DNA from: an uncultured Pseudacidovorax sp.
GTDB lineage: Bacteria > Pseudomonadota > Gammaproteobacteria > Burkholderiales > Burkholderiaceae_C
DNA length: 64,000 bases
Reading direction: 5' to 3'
NCBI RefSeq assembly: GCF_913773995.1
Contig: NZ_CAJYES010000245.1
Coordinates: 80,984 to 144,983 of the forward strand
The position numbers and the translations under genes are program-made. The notes under the pieces were generated by a model. It made no database searches. It was not told the origin of the DNA and saw only the letters and a list, made by a program, of their open reading frames with translations. Each line of letters begins with the position of its first letter. The first letter of the stretch is position 1. Positions 1 to 12,961 of this stretch are shown piece after piece.

Positions 1-1674
1 GGAGCCGGTGGCCTCGGCCTGCTGCTCCCAGTATTCGAAGAGGGCGCGGCTGGCCGCCCCGCCGACCTGGATGGCCAGTTGCTCTTCGCCCAGGCCCAGA
101 TCCTTCTGGAAGCTGCGCCCCGTCTGCAGCGTGAGGGTGCGCAGGCCGATGGCGAAGGCGCAGCGCATGCCCGTCCCCGGGTCTGCCAGCGCATTCATCA
201 CGCGGGCATTGCCCAGCGTTTTGCCGCTGCCGGTGGACGCCATGTTGACGATGAAGGCACCCTGCTGGGCCGCCCGCAGGCGCACGGCAAGCGCCAGCTC
301 CGTGGCCTTGTCCTGCCAGGCAAAGCGCGGATCGGCATTGCGCTTTCGCAGCGGCTTGTGGTTCTTGAGCGCGGGCAGGTTGTCGGCCAGGCTGGGCAGG
401 GCGCGGGCGATCAGCGTGGCATGGGCCTGTACACCCAGCAGGTGTTCGTCCAGCGTCTGATTGAACACGGAGTCCATGCCGGATTTCGGCGCGGCTGTCC
501 GGCCGTCAGTCGGCCGCGCTGCACCCAGCGTGTTGGCGTACAGCGGATAGTCCGCGTTGCGATAGGACCGCCGCCGGGCCTCGTCGCTGATGCTGGAGTA
601 ATGGTGGTCGGCCAGCATGAGGCACAGCCGCGAGACGTGCATGGCAAACGGGTCGTGCAGCACGGGTGCCTTCGACGCCCCGACCGACAGCGCGGCCAGC
701 TTGCGTGCGTAGCGGGCGGCCTGTGCGCGCCATGCCGTGGTGATCACCGGCAGACCGTGCGGAAAGTGCCAATGGCTCTGGACGGTCGAGGCGTCGGTCT
801 GCTCGCGGGGCTCGTTCCAGTCAGCGCTGACGCGCGCCAGCACATCCTCCAAGTCGCCCGCGTTGAGGAAAGCCGGACGCGCGCCAAAGCGTCGCCACTG
901 CGCGCTAGGCACCTCGCCTTCGTCCTCATCGCCACCTGCATCGGAAGACTTCACCGGCAGGCAAGGCAACCGGTGGTGCGTGAACACCAACCAGGCGACG
1001 GCCTGGGCCAAGGGCGCGTGGGCCAGGGCCGAGAAGGGCAGGCTCTCCGCGGCGGCGGGCTCATCCAGACCATCGCGCAAGAGGCGGCCGCTTGGGTGGT
1101 CCAGCCACTGCGCTTCGAAGGCGTCAGCGTCCGCGCCAGCCTCGGCACAGGCCGCCAGCCGCTGAAGCCAGGCCGCGTCATCGTCGCGCCCCACGAAGGC
1201 CTGGAACAACCGCACCGACACCCATTCATGGCGATAGTGGTTGCGCTCGCGCAGCCCCGGATTGCGCAGCCGCGCCTGAAAGGCCTGCGTCGCCTTGCCC
1301 AGGTCGTGCATCAGCGCGGCCAGGGCTGCCAGTGCCGTCATCAGCGGCAGGTGGTGCCAGGCGTTTTCGTCGCGCAGGCGCAGCACGTTGCGCGCGGTGG
1401 TGTTGGTGGGCACCGCGCCCTCGGCGTTGAAGCGGCCACGGTCACCGACGATCCAGAGCAGTTCGCTGTGGTCCAGGCCACGGATCCAGTGGCAGGCCAC
1501 CGCGGTGTTCTTGCGGGCCGTCTTGCGCAGCAGGCGGCGCAGGGTGTCTAGGCCGTCCTGCGTGATGGGCGTCTGCCAGGTGCGGTCGCCGCGGCGCTCG
1601 GCAAACTGGTCGAGGATGCGGCGGGTCTCGGTCAGCGCACGCTTGTCGCACTGCGCGATCAGCAGCACGTTCAT
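1..1674 (-). CDS. cas3: Type I-F CRISPR-associated Cas2-Cas3 fusion, partial at the left edge
   Basis: This encodes the N-terminal 558 residues of the fused Cas2-Cas3 protein of type I-F systems; the frame is open to base 1, so the 3' part lies outside the window. In the family, the Cas2 part joins Cas1 in spacer acquisition and the Cas3 part is the HD nuclease and superfamily-2 helicase recruited by Cascade to destroy target DNA. Visible are the Cas2-like start (MNVLLIAQCDKRALTETRR), an HD-nuclease motif (LMHDLGKATQAFQ) followed by a conserved RHEW, and a helicase Walker A motif (STGSGKT) encoded near base 215. The ATG overlaps the cas1 stop codon as ATGA, so the two genes are translationally coupled. 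The remaining I-F genes (cas8f, cas5f, cas7f, cas6f) would be expected further left. Confidence 0.95.
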   Translation of the reverse strand, partial: MNVLLIAQCDKRALTETRRILDQFAERRGDRTWQTPITQDGLDTLRRLLRKTARKNTAVACHWIRGLDHSELLWIVGDRGRFNAEGAVPTNTTARNVLRLRDENAWHHLPLMTALAALAALMHDLGKATQAFQARLRNPGLRERNHYRHEWVSVRLFQAFVGRDDDAAWLQRLAACAEAGADADAFEAQWLDHPSGRLLRDGLDEPAAAESLPFSALAHAPLAQAVAWLVFTHHRLPCLPVKSSDAGGDEDEGEVPSAQWRRFGARPAFLNAGDLEDVLARVSADWNEPREQTDASTVQSHWHFPHGLPVITTAWRAQAARYARKLAALSVGASKAPVLHDPFAMHVSRLCLMLADHHYSSISDEARRRSYRNADYPLYANTLGAARPTDGRTAAPKSGMDSVFNQTLDEHLLGVQAHATLIARALPSLADNLPALKNHKPLRKRNADPRFAWQDKATELALAVRLRAAQQGAFIVNMASTGSGKTLGNARVMNALADPGTGMRCAFAIGLRTLTLQTGRSFQKDLGLGEEQLAIQVGGAASRALFEYWEQQAEATGS

Positions 1675-2678
1675 GCCGCGCTGCCTTCGTCAGCAGGGCG
1701 CGCCTGCGCGAGTCGGCCCGTCCGCTCGGCGACGGCCTTGACGGTGTCGATCATGAAGTCCAGCGCCTCGCTGCGCGTGAGGCTCTCGATGCAGGCGCGG
1801 CGGAAGTCCTGCTCCCCGTCGCCACGCACCGCCGCAATGAAGGCCAGGGGCAGGATGGTGGCGTCCTTGACCAGATCGGCCACATCGAACACGAGCCCGC
1901 CGCGACGCGTCTTGCCATGGAGCACGGCCAGGCCATGCGGCAGGCCCAGCACCCACGTGGCGGTCGCGCCGAGGCCATAGGCGAGGTAGTTGCCATGGTC
2001 GAGAAAGCGGTTGGCCGCATCGGTGCTTTCGCCGCGCTTGGCGCGAGTGAACTCACCGTAACGGGTGGCCTGTGCGGCGAGCTTGAACAGGTGCTTGCTC
2101 AGGCGCGCCTCTTCGGTCAGCAGATGCACGTTGTCCGGCGCGGCGTCGATGCCGCGCAGCGAGGCGTTCAGCGCTGCCTCCAGCACAGGGGCCTCGATGG
2201 CAAACCCGGCGTCCCTCAGGAGTCGGCTCTTGAGCCACTGCGCATGGATGCGTTCGAGCCGGGCGCGCTGGAAGGCCTTGGCGGCGGCAAGCCGCAACGC
2301 GTCGTCGAACCAGAAGCGCACCCAATGCTGCAGGTATTCGGTGGGCCGGTATTCGCTCTGCGGCGTGAGCCAGGCGACCTCCACGTCGACCTCGTTGGCG
2401 CTGAACAGGGGCGTGCCGCCGCCACCGCAAAAGCCCACCAGCACCCCCGCCTTCGCCAGCTCCCGCATCGCGGCCTGCGTGATGGACGTACCCGTCCCCA
2501 GCAGTAGCGTTGTGGTGTTGGCGATGGGGATGTTCCAGTAGAGCTGGCGCTTGCCCTCTTCGGTCACATACTCGACGCGGCCGCCGTTGACCAGGACCCG
2601 GCAATGCTCCAGGTAGTACAGGTTGGCCCGCTTGGAGTGCAGGATCGCCTTGAGGTCGGAGGGGCTGAAGTCATCCAT
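1671..2678 (-). CDS. cas1: CRISPR-associated endonuclease Cas1, type I-F
   Basis: Cas1 is the integrase that inserts new spacers into the CRISPR array together with Cas2. The 335-residue product begins MDDFSPSDLKAILHSKRAN, the usual start of subtype I-F Cas1, and contains GFCGGGGTPLF. The metal-binding residues are plausible: a Glu in LLTEEARLSKH, then a His in VLHGKTRRGG, then FDVADLVKD. A TTG at 2750 would extend the frame by 24 Pro/Ala-rich residues, but the family normally starts at this ATG. The Shine-Dalgarno is weak; a GGAGG lies upstream at 2738-2742 but is far from the ATG. It is the first gene of the operon and overlaps cas2-cas3 by four bases. Upstream is a decayed toxin-antitoxin locus rather than a CRISPR leader. 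Confidence 0.95.
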   Translation of the reverse strand: MDDFSPSDLKAILHSKRANLYYLEHCRVLVNGGRVEYVTEEGKRQLYWNIPIANTTTLLLGTGTSITQAAMRELAKAGVLVGFCGGGGTPLFSANEVDVEVAWLTPQSEYRPTEYLQHWVRFWFDDALRLAAAKAFQRARLERIHAQWLKSRLLRDAGFAIEAPVLEAALNASLRGIDAAPDNVHLLTEEARLSKHLFKLAAQATRYGEFTRAKRGESTDAANRFLDHGNYLAYGLGATATWVLGLPHGLAVLHGKTRRGGLVFDVADLVKDATILPLAFIAAVRGDGEQDFRRACIESLTRSEALDFMIDTVKAVAERTGRLAQARPADEGSAA

Positions 2679-2829
2679 GGGGGCCAGCGCAGGTGGGGGT
2701 GGCGGCCATTCTGGGGCGGCCGATGCGGCTGAGCTACCTCCATTTGTCAATTGAATGCCATACCGAAAAGGGCGCGCACCTCAGTCGTGGGCACAATAAG
2801 CGGCCAGATCAGGAGTCCCTTCGCCCGCC

Positions 2830-3120
2830 ATGAAACCGTCGACGCTGTTTCAATAGAAGCGATCAGCCATCCGCGCCCTGACGGGCAGGCACCGCGTCGC
2901 CGATCCTCGCGTCTTCGGCTCCGTGCTGCATGGCGATGATCAAGAGGGCAGCGATCTCGACCTGCTTGTCGATCCGCTTCCGGACACCACCATGTTCGAC
3001 ATCGGCGGGCTGAGAGGCGATCTGGAAGAACTGCTCGGGATCAAGGTCGACGTGCTCACGCCGGACGCACTTCCGGACAAATTCCGCGCCGCCGTGCTGG
3101 CTGAGGCGGAGCCGGTATGA
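2830..3120 (+). pseudogene. mntA: MntA-type nucleotidyltransferase antitoxin, interrupted by an in-frame stop
   Basis: Read in one frame from the ATG, this encodes a protein of about 96 residues matching the minimal nucleotidyltransferase (MNT) antitoxins of HEPN-MNT modules, which adenylylate and so silence a HEPN ribonuclease. Codon 9 (2854-2856) is TAG, between CAA and AAG; a CAG-to-TAG transition would explain it. After the stop the frame is intact to the TGA at 3118-3120 and keeps the nucleotidyltransferase signature: FGS, then GSDLDLLVD, fitting GS(X10)DXD. Restarting at the GTG at 2920 would remove the GS residues, so a functional shorter product is unlikely. An AGGAG lies 14 bases before the ATG, rather far. 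The downstream HEPN gene survives only as a fragment, which fits a decaying locus. Confidence 0.85.
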
Positions 3121-3173
3121 CGCAAGCCCCGCGGGTCAGAGCCCTCCGGCCGCGCACGGCTGAGAGGTCCTGA
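3117..3173 (+). pseudogene. Remnant of the HEPN toxin start codon region
   Basis: An ATG overlaps the mntA stop codon as ATGA, the usual junction of MNT-HEPN operons. The first residues (MTQAPRV) resemble the start of HEPN partners as I remember them. Similarity then stops, and the frame ends at a TGA after 18 codons. No HEPN domain or RX4-6H RNase motif follows before the uvrA 3' end at 3240, so most of the toxin gene has been deleted. The call rests on position and a few residues only. Confidence 0.4.
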
Positions 3174-3239
3174 GTACGTAGACCCGTTTGCAGGGGATCG
3201 CCAGCCTGCGAGCACTTGCTCGAGGCCGACTGCCTCGCC

Positions 3240-6326
<3,087 letters not shown>

Positions 6327-6353
6327 CCGGGCATGATAGACCGCGCGGGGTTT

Positions 6354-7832
6354 TCAGCGCTCCGGCGCGGATTGCGGCCCGGCTGGCGGCGGGGGCTCCG
6401 GCGTGGGCTCCGACGCAGACGCCGGTGCGGCGGCAGCGACCGGCGGCTCGGCGTCGACTGCGGCAGGAGGCTCGGTGGCGACCGGCTCCACCGGCGGCGG
6501 CACCGGCTGGGGCCGCACCACCGCCGCCACCATGTGCTCGGCCAGGGCCTCGTACAGCGGCCGGCTGATCATGCGCGAGACCAGGCTGGCCAGCATGGCG
6601 CTGGCCATCAGGCTCAGCACCATGGCGTGGCCGTCCACCATCTCCATGACGATGATGAAGGCCGTCAGCGGCGCCTGCGTCACCGCGGCCAGGAAGCCGG
6701 CCATGCCCATGGCGATGAGCGCCGGCCCCAGGCCATGGCTCGTGACCGAGGCCACCGCGTCGCCAATGCCGGCACCGATGGACAACGAGGGCGCAAAGAT
6801 GCCGCCGGGCACGCCGCTCCAGGCCGTGATCCAGGTGGCGATGAACTTGAGCAGGGTGTAGACCGGCGTCAGTTGGTCGTGGCCTTCCAGCATCAGCTTG
6901 ACCGCCTCGGAGCCGGCGCCGAAGGTGGCACCGCCCGAGGCGAGGCCCATCGCCGCCACCAGCAGACCGCAAGCCGCCGCGAAACGCACCGGCGCCCGCG
7001 CGCGGAGCCGCGTGAGGCGCTGCGGCGCATTGGTCAGCGAGGCGATCATCAGCCTAGAGAACACGCCGCCCGCCACGCCGCAGGCCAGGGCCACGCCCAG
7101 CCCGGGACCGGCGATGTCCCAGCCCAGCCGCGGCACCTGGATGCGGCCGAAGTAGCTGAGGTTGCCGAAGGCCGACACCGCCACCAGACCGGCCAGCACG
7201 ATGGCGGCGATCACCACGCCGCTTGCACGCGCCTCCAGCCGGCCGGCCAGCTCCTCGATGGCGAAGACCACGCCGGCCAGTGGCGCATTGAACGCCGCGG
7301 CGATGCCGGCCGCGCCGCCCGCCACCAGCAGCGCCCGCGCGTCGATGGTGGTGCGGGGCGACAACCAGCGCCGCGCGTGCTGCATGACGCCGGCCGCCAC
7401 CTGCACCGACGGCCCCTCGCGGCCGACCGACAGCCCGGCCGCGAAGCTGGCCGTGCCCAGCACGATCTTGGCGAGCGTCAGGCGCAGCGAGGCAAAGCGG
7501 CTGCGCTCGGGCGGCGGCAGCTCGTCGTCGAGCGCGGCCTTGACCTGCGGAATGCCCGAGCCCGACGCCGCCGGGAACCAGCGGCGGGTGACAGCCACGA
7601 TGCCGGCCGTGGCCAGCGGCGTCCAGATCAGCACCGCCCAGGGCTGCGCGTGGTAAAGGCGCTCGAACACGCCGAAGGCCCATTCGGCCGCCAGCGTGAA
7701 GCCCACCACGAAGAGGCCGGCCAGCACCGCATAGCCCAGCACGATGGCGCGGTCGAACCACACGCGGAAGCTGGAGAACTCGGCGCGCAGGTTCTGGAGG
7801 AAGTCGGGTTCGCCATTCATGAAGCGGCCCAT
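6354..7832 (-). CDS. ClC-family chloride channel / H+-Cl- antiporter
   Basis: This integral inner-membrane protein of about 492 residues moves chloride and probably exchanges it for protons. The three anion-selectivity motifs are present: [19 protein letters not shown] (with the gating glutamate) and [12 protein letters not shown]. The [16 protein letters not shown] segment keeps the internal proton glutamate of exchangers, so an antiporter is likelier than a passive channel. The C-terminal 60 or so residues are a low-complexity Pro/Ala/Glu tail with no CBS domain. ATG 7832 was chosen because longer versions run into the ssb upstream region without gaining conserved sequence; ATG 7820 is also possible. 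The gene lies between uvrA and the divergent ssb. Confidence 0.9.
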   Translation of the reverse strand: MGRFMNGEPDFLQNLRAEFSSFRVWFDRAIVLGYAVLAGLFVVGFTLAAEWAFGVFERLYHAQPWAVLIWTPLATAGIVAVTRRWFPAASGSGIPQVKAALDDELPPPERSRFASLRLTLAKIVLGTASFAAGLSVGREGPSVQVAAGVMQHARRWLSPRTTIDARALLVAGGAAGIAAAFNAPLAGVVFAIEELAGRLEARASGVVIAAIVLAGLVAVSAFGNLSYFGRIQVPRLGWDIAGPGLGVALACGVAGGVFSRLMIASLTNAPQRLTRLRARAPVRFAAACGLLVAAMGLASGGATFGAGSEAVKLMLEGHDQLTPVYTLLKFIATWITAWSGVPGGIFAPSLSIGAGIGDAVASVTSHGLGPALIAMGMAGFLAAVTQAPLTAFIIVMEMVDGHAMVLSLMASAMLASLVSRMISRPLYEALAEHMVAAVVRPQPVPPPVEPVATEPPAAVDAEPPVAAAAPASASEPTPEPPPPAGPQSAPER

Positions 7833-7999
7833 TCTCACTGCTTGGTCGCGACTGGCCGGCTGCGCACAGAAGTTCACGGCCACCGGGGCTCGTGCCGGCC
7901 CGCGCCGGCGTCCGGGCAAGGCACATCGGGCACAATGGCCGGCTCGTTTTTTTCCGCAACCTTCCTCTTTTTCCACTCATCAGGGGCAGCGAACACACC

Positions 8000-8554
8000 A
8001 TGGCATCGGTCAACAAAGTCATCCTCGTCGGCAACCTCGGCCGCGATCCCGAAACCCGCACCTTCCCCAGTGGCGACCAGGTCTGCAACGTGACGCTGGC
8101 CACCACCGACCGCTGGAAGGACAAGCAGTCCGGCGAGATGCGCGAAGCCACCGAGTGGCACCGCCTGGTGTTCAACGGCCGCCTGGCCGAGATCGCCGCG
8201 CAGTACCTGCGCAAGGGCTCGCAGATCTACGTCGAAGGCGCCATCCGCACCCGCAAGTACACCGACAAGGACGGCGTCGAGAAGTACGCCACCGACATCC
8301 GCGTCGATCAGATGCAAATGCTGGGCAGCCGCCAGGGCCAGGGCGCCCCGGGCGGCGGTGGCGACGACGAGTACGGCATGGGCGGTGGCGGTGGTGGCGG
8401 CTACGGCGGCGGCAATGGCGGGGGTGGCGGTGGCGGCTATGCCCCGCGTGCCGCTGCAGCACCCCGCGCACCCGCACCCCGTCCGGCCCCGGCGCCCGCG
8501 CCCTCGCGCGCGCCCACGGGCTTCGACGACATGGACGACGACATCCCCTTCTGA
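8000..8554 (+). CDS. ssb: Single-stranded DNA-binding protein
   Basis: SSB coats single-stranded DNA in replication, repair and recombination and recruits partners through its C-terminal tip. The 184-residue product has an N-terminal OB fold ([18 protein letters not shown] at the start, then the conserved ATEWHRLV and KGSQIYVEG), a glycine-rich low-complexity linker of roughly 35 residues followed by an Ala/Pro stretch, and the canonical acidic tip DDMDDDIPF. It is transcribed away from the ClC-uvrA pair; an ssb/uvrA neighbourhood is common in proteobacteria. A strong hairpin follows about 55 bases downstream, so the gene is probably monocistronic. RecB, RecC and RecD, encoded further along, act with SSB in the same repair process. 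Confidence 0.98.
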   Translation: MASVNKVILVGNLGRDPETRTFPSGDQVCNVTLATTDRWKDKQSGEMREATEWHRLVFNGRLAEIAAQYLRKGSQIYVEGAIRTRKYTDKDGVEKYATDIRVDQMQMLGSRQGQGAPGGGGDDEYGMGGGGGGGYGGGNGGGGGGGYAPRAAAAPRAPAPRPAPAPAPSRAPTGFDDMDDDIPF

Positions 8555-8608
8555 TCGCGCGGGGACGGCGCCGGCCAGCACAGGCTGGCGCGTCGAAGCC
8601 CACGCATG

Positions 8609-8648
8609 ACAAGGCCCGCGGCTCCTTCATCGGAGGCGCGGGCCTTGT
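8609..8648. terminator. Strong hairpin between convergent ssb and the NUDIX gene
   Basis: A perfect 12-bp inverted repeat (ACAAGGCCCGCG at 8609-8620 and CGCGGGCCTTGT at 8637-8648) encloses a 16-base loop in the gap between two convergent genes. It probably terminates ssb transcription and may act in both directions. There is no long T-tract, so the efficiency is uncertain. Confidence 0.65.
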
Positions 8649-8719
8649 CGCATTTCGGGGCGCCCGGAGAGCCGGATGCCGAGCCGCCATCGCGGCGTCG
8701 GGGCGTGCTGCTCAGGCTC

Positions 8720-9619
8720 TCAGGCCCAGAAGCCGTCGATGCCGCCCTCGGGCTCGAAGCGCCCCGGCCCCCTGACGAACAGCCGCAGCGGCCCGGGCAT
8801 GGCGCGCTCGGGCACCTCATGCGCCGGGTCGCCCGGATAGGCCATGGCCTTGCTGCCGTCGGGCAGGTCCATCACATGCGGCCGCACGCAGTAGGGGCCA
8901 CGCTCGCGCGTGGCCTCCATCAGATCCGCCAGGTCGCCCTGGGTGCTGGCGTGGGCCAGGTGCACCAGGCTCATGATCTGCGGCGGCGCCAGGGCCATGC
9001 GGCCGTCCCAGTACTGCTGCAGCGCCTCGCGCGGCGACAGCCAGGCGCTGGCGACGGCCTCGTGGTCGTCGTGCTCGGCGGTCTGACCCAGCGGCAGCGC
9101 GGCGATGAAGAAGCGGGTGTCGAAGCGCCGGCCCTGGAAGGACACCGAGCGCTCCGGCGTGATCCAGCGCGAGAAGGGATGCAGCGATAAGAGCTGCGGC
9201 TGCAGGCCGGCCTCGGCCATGGCGGCGTCCAGGCGCAGACCGTCGTCGCACAGCGCATGCACCCGCGCCACCCAGGCCGCCGGCGTGGCACCGCTCGCGC
9301 CATGGGCGAAGAGCACGCCGCATTCCTCGAAGACCTCGCGCAGGGCCGCCATGTGCAGCGCCAGCGCGACCGAGGCCGGCAGGTCGGGCTCGGACAGGCG
9401 CAGCGGCAGGGCCTGCGGGTCGGCGTCGGGGGCGATCTCGGGATGGGCGTCGGCCAGGTCCACCTTGCCGCCGGGAAAGACCCACGCGCCGCCCAGCACC
9501 GACGAGCGGTCGTGCCGCCGCACCATGAACACCTCCAGGCCGCCCGGTCCGTCACGCAGCAGCAGCACGCTGGCGGCGGCTTCGATGGGAAGGACAGGCG
9601 GCGTGGAGGGCGGCGTCAT
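8720..9619 (-). CDS. NUDIX hydrolase, NUDT19-like with an interrupted Nudix box
   Basis: This is predicted to hydrolyse a nucleoside diphosphate linked to another group, releasing a nucleotide; the substrate cannot be read from sequence. The 299-residue product has the start of a Nudix box, FPGGKVD (about residues 48-54), and the catalytic helix REVFEECGVLF (about 94-104). Roughly 40 residues separate them instead of the usual spacing, as in the eukaryotic NUDT19/RP2 group, some members of which cleave coenzyme A. The ATG at 9619 is preceded by AGGAA at a good distance. It converges on ssb and diverges from glgX. Family membership is confident; the CoA link is only an analogy. Confidence 0.85.
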   Translation of the reverse strand: MTPPSTPPVLPIEAAASVLLLRDGPGGLEVFMVRRHDRSSVLGGAWVFPGGKVDLADAHPEIAPDADPQALPLRLSEPDLPASVALALHMAALREVFEECGVLFAHGASGATPAAWVARVHALCDDGLRLDAAMAEAGLQPQLLSLHPFSRWITPERSVSFQGRRFDTRFFIAALPLGQTAEHDDHEAVASAWLSPREALQQYWDGRMALAPPQIMSLVHLAHASTQGDLADLMEATRERGPYCVRPHVMDLPDGSKAMAYPGDPAHEVPERAMPGPLRLFVRGPGRFEPEGGIDGFWA

Positions 9620-9824
9620 CGGGGGTTCCTGAACACGCCCCGTCGGCGGAGCGGCAGCAGCCATTGTGCCGGCCGGGGCTGCTTGTGGCGTCCTACAGGC
9701 GACATGCTGCACCGCAGCTAGGCTGACCGCCTCGCCTCGAAGCGCACCGGCTGGCGGTCGCCAGCCTTCCCCTGTGGGGGCACAACGCTCGGGCCATGTC
9801 GTCATGCTTGAAGGAGCCCCCACC

Positions 9825-11966
<2,142 letters not shown>

Positions 11967-12049
11967 GGCCTTCGCGCTTTCGGTCACTGAGGCGCATTGC
12001 CTGTCGGGGTGCGCGCCGGCGCCGAGCCCAGGGCGCGCGGGCTCATACG

Positions 12050-12215
12050 GGGTCGGTCGGCCCTGCGGGCCGACTCCGCTGCGGTGCTCGGATGAACGGG
12101 CCGCGGCAGAACTCGCTACGCGCTTCGCGCTGCGCTCAAACAACTGCCGCGAGTCAGTTCACGAAGCGGGCCTGTCCTTCGGCAGGCCCGCAGCCCGTCC
12201 ATCCTGCGCTCCTCG
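12050..12215 (+). repeat. 166-bp inverted repeat, left arm
   Basis: This arm is the reverse complement of 12666-12831 with about nine mismatches over 166 bases, including a block of more than 90 bases that is identical. It contains its own hairpin, CGGGCCTG...CAGGCCCG, near its inner end. It is probably a dispersed intergenic repeat of this lineage present in two opposite copies; that lineage distribution is recollection, not checked. No transposase is associated. Confidence 0.85.
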
Positions 12216-12345
12216 CCGACCCCGAAATCGCCCGCGCGCCCTGGGCCCGTCACCGGCGCGTGGGGCGTGGCGTTGTGCATCCAGGGGTATGACCGTCCGC
12301 GCTATATCGCGGTATCGCGCTCTCCGCCCGCTTCCCGTACTCCCT

Positions 12346-12423
12346 GCCCGTTCCCACGCGCTGCGCCTGCTTTCTGCTCTCTTCGCCCGTTCCCATGCGC
12401 TCTGCCGGCTTCCCGTCCGCTTG
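12346..12423 (+). repeat. Degenerate 39-bp tandem duplication
   Basis: Two adjacent 39-bp units starting GCCCGTTCCCA match at about 29 of 39 positions. The surrounding 12320-12440 stretch is pyrimidine-rich and of similar texture. No function is apparent. Confidence 0.4.
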
Positions 12424-12456
12424 CCTGCGCCCCATCCTCTCGGCCCGCCTCCCACC

Positions 12457-12530
12457 GTTCGGGCTGAGCCTGTCGAAGCCAGGGCACGCGCTGGGACAAA
12501 CCCTTCGACCCTTCGCCAAGCTCAGGACAG
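12457..12530. repeat. REP/REPIN-type palindromic element
   Basis: GTTCGGGCTGAGCCTGTCGAAG (12457-12478) is followed at 12501-12530 by a diverged inverted partner containing CTTCGCCAAGCTCAGGACAGG-like sequence. The same 22-bp core recurs at 49780-49858, so it is a dispersed repeat within this genome. Such elements are usually mobilised in trans by a RAYT transposase, which is not in the window. Confidence 0.75.
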
Positions 12531-12665
12531 GCCAAGCTATGAGCGAGCGGTTCCATTGACCGGCATTGCGCGAAGGGGGGACCGCGCACAGCACGCATGC
12601 CGGCCGATCAACCGCAACGCAGGCCCTGGTGCCGGTGAGGGCGTGGCGGCGCGCCTGTGGGGCGC

Positions 12666-12831
12666 CGAGGAGCGCAGGGCGGGCGGGCTGCGGGCCTGCC
12701 GAAGGACAGGCCCGCTTCGTGAACTGACTCGCGGCAGTTGTTTGAGCGCAGCGCGAAGCGCGTAGCGAGTTCTGCCGCGGCCCGTTCGTCCGAGCACCGG
12801 AGGGGAGTCGGCGCGCAGCGCCGACCGCCCC
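12666..12831 (-). repeat. 166-bp inverted repeat, right arm
   Basis: This is the second arm of the inverted pair with 12050-12215, separated from it by 450 bases. It includes the hairpins CGGGCCTG/CAGGCCCG near 12690-12712 and GTCGGC/GCCGAC near 12807-12825. Both could form stable RNA structures at the 3' side of the flanking convergent genes. Confidence 0.85.
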
Positions 12832-12961
12832 ACTTGAAGCGCCGACACGCCCTCACCGGCACCAGGGCCGGACCACCGGGCACTTGCACTTGCACTTGCA
12901 CAGCACAGATAGCACCAGAGACCAGGGCTCAAGAGCTCAAGAGCATGGCCCCATCCAGCCC

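Larger units (their letters stand above)
11967..12961. other. Gene-free interval between convergent glgX and the TonB receptor gene
   Basis: This kilobase lies between the 3' ends of two convergent genes, and I find no credible coding sequence in it. It holds two 166-bp inverted arms (12050-12215 and 12666-12831), a palindromic REP-type repeat (12457-12530) and a weak 39-bp tandem duplication (12346-12423). The hairpins in the arms could terminate transcription from both flanking genes. The remaining stretches (11967-12049, 12216-12345 and 12832-12961) show nothing recognisable. Confidence 0.8.

Noticed and set aside
2854..2856. TAG in mntA read as a recoded amino acid
   Set aside because: No recoding element is visible, the partner gene is also broken, and a simple C-to-T change explains it.
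2751..3239. CRISPR leader or array upstream of cas1
   Set aside because: No repeated 28-bp unit is present; the interval is explained by the MntA/HEPN remnant.
8396..8445. Glycine-codon repeats as a regulatory tandem repeat
   Set aside because: They encode the normal glycine-rich linker of SSB.
12050..12831. Insertion sequence with terminal inverted repeats
   Set aside because: There is no transposase between the arms, the arms are far longer than usual IS ends, and no target duplication was seen.
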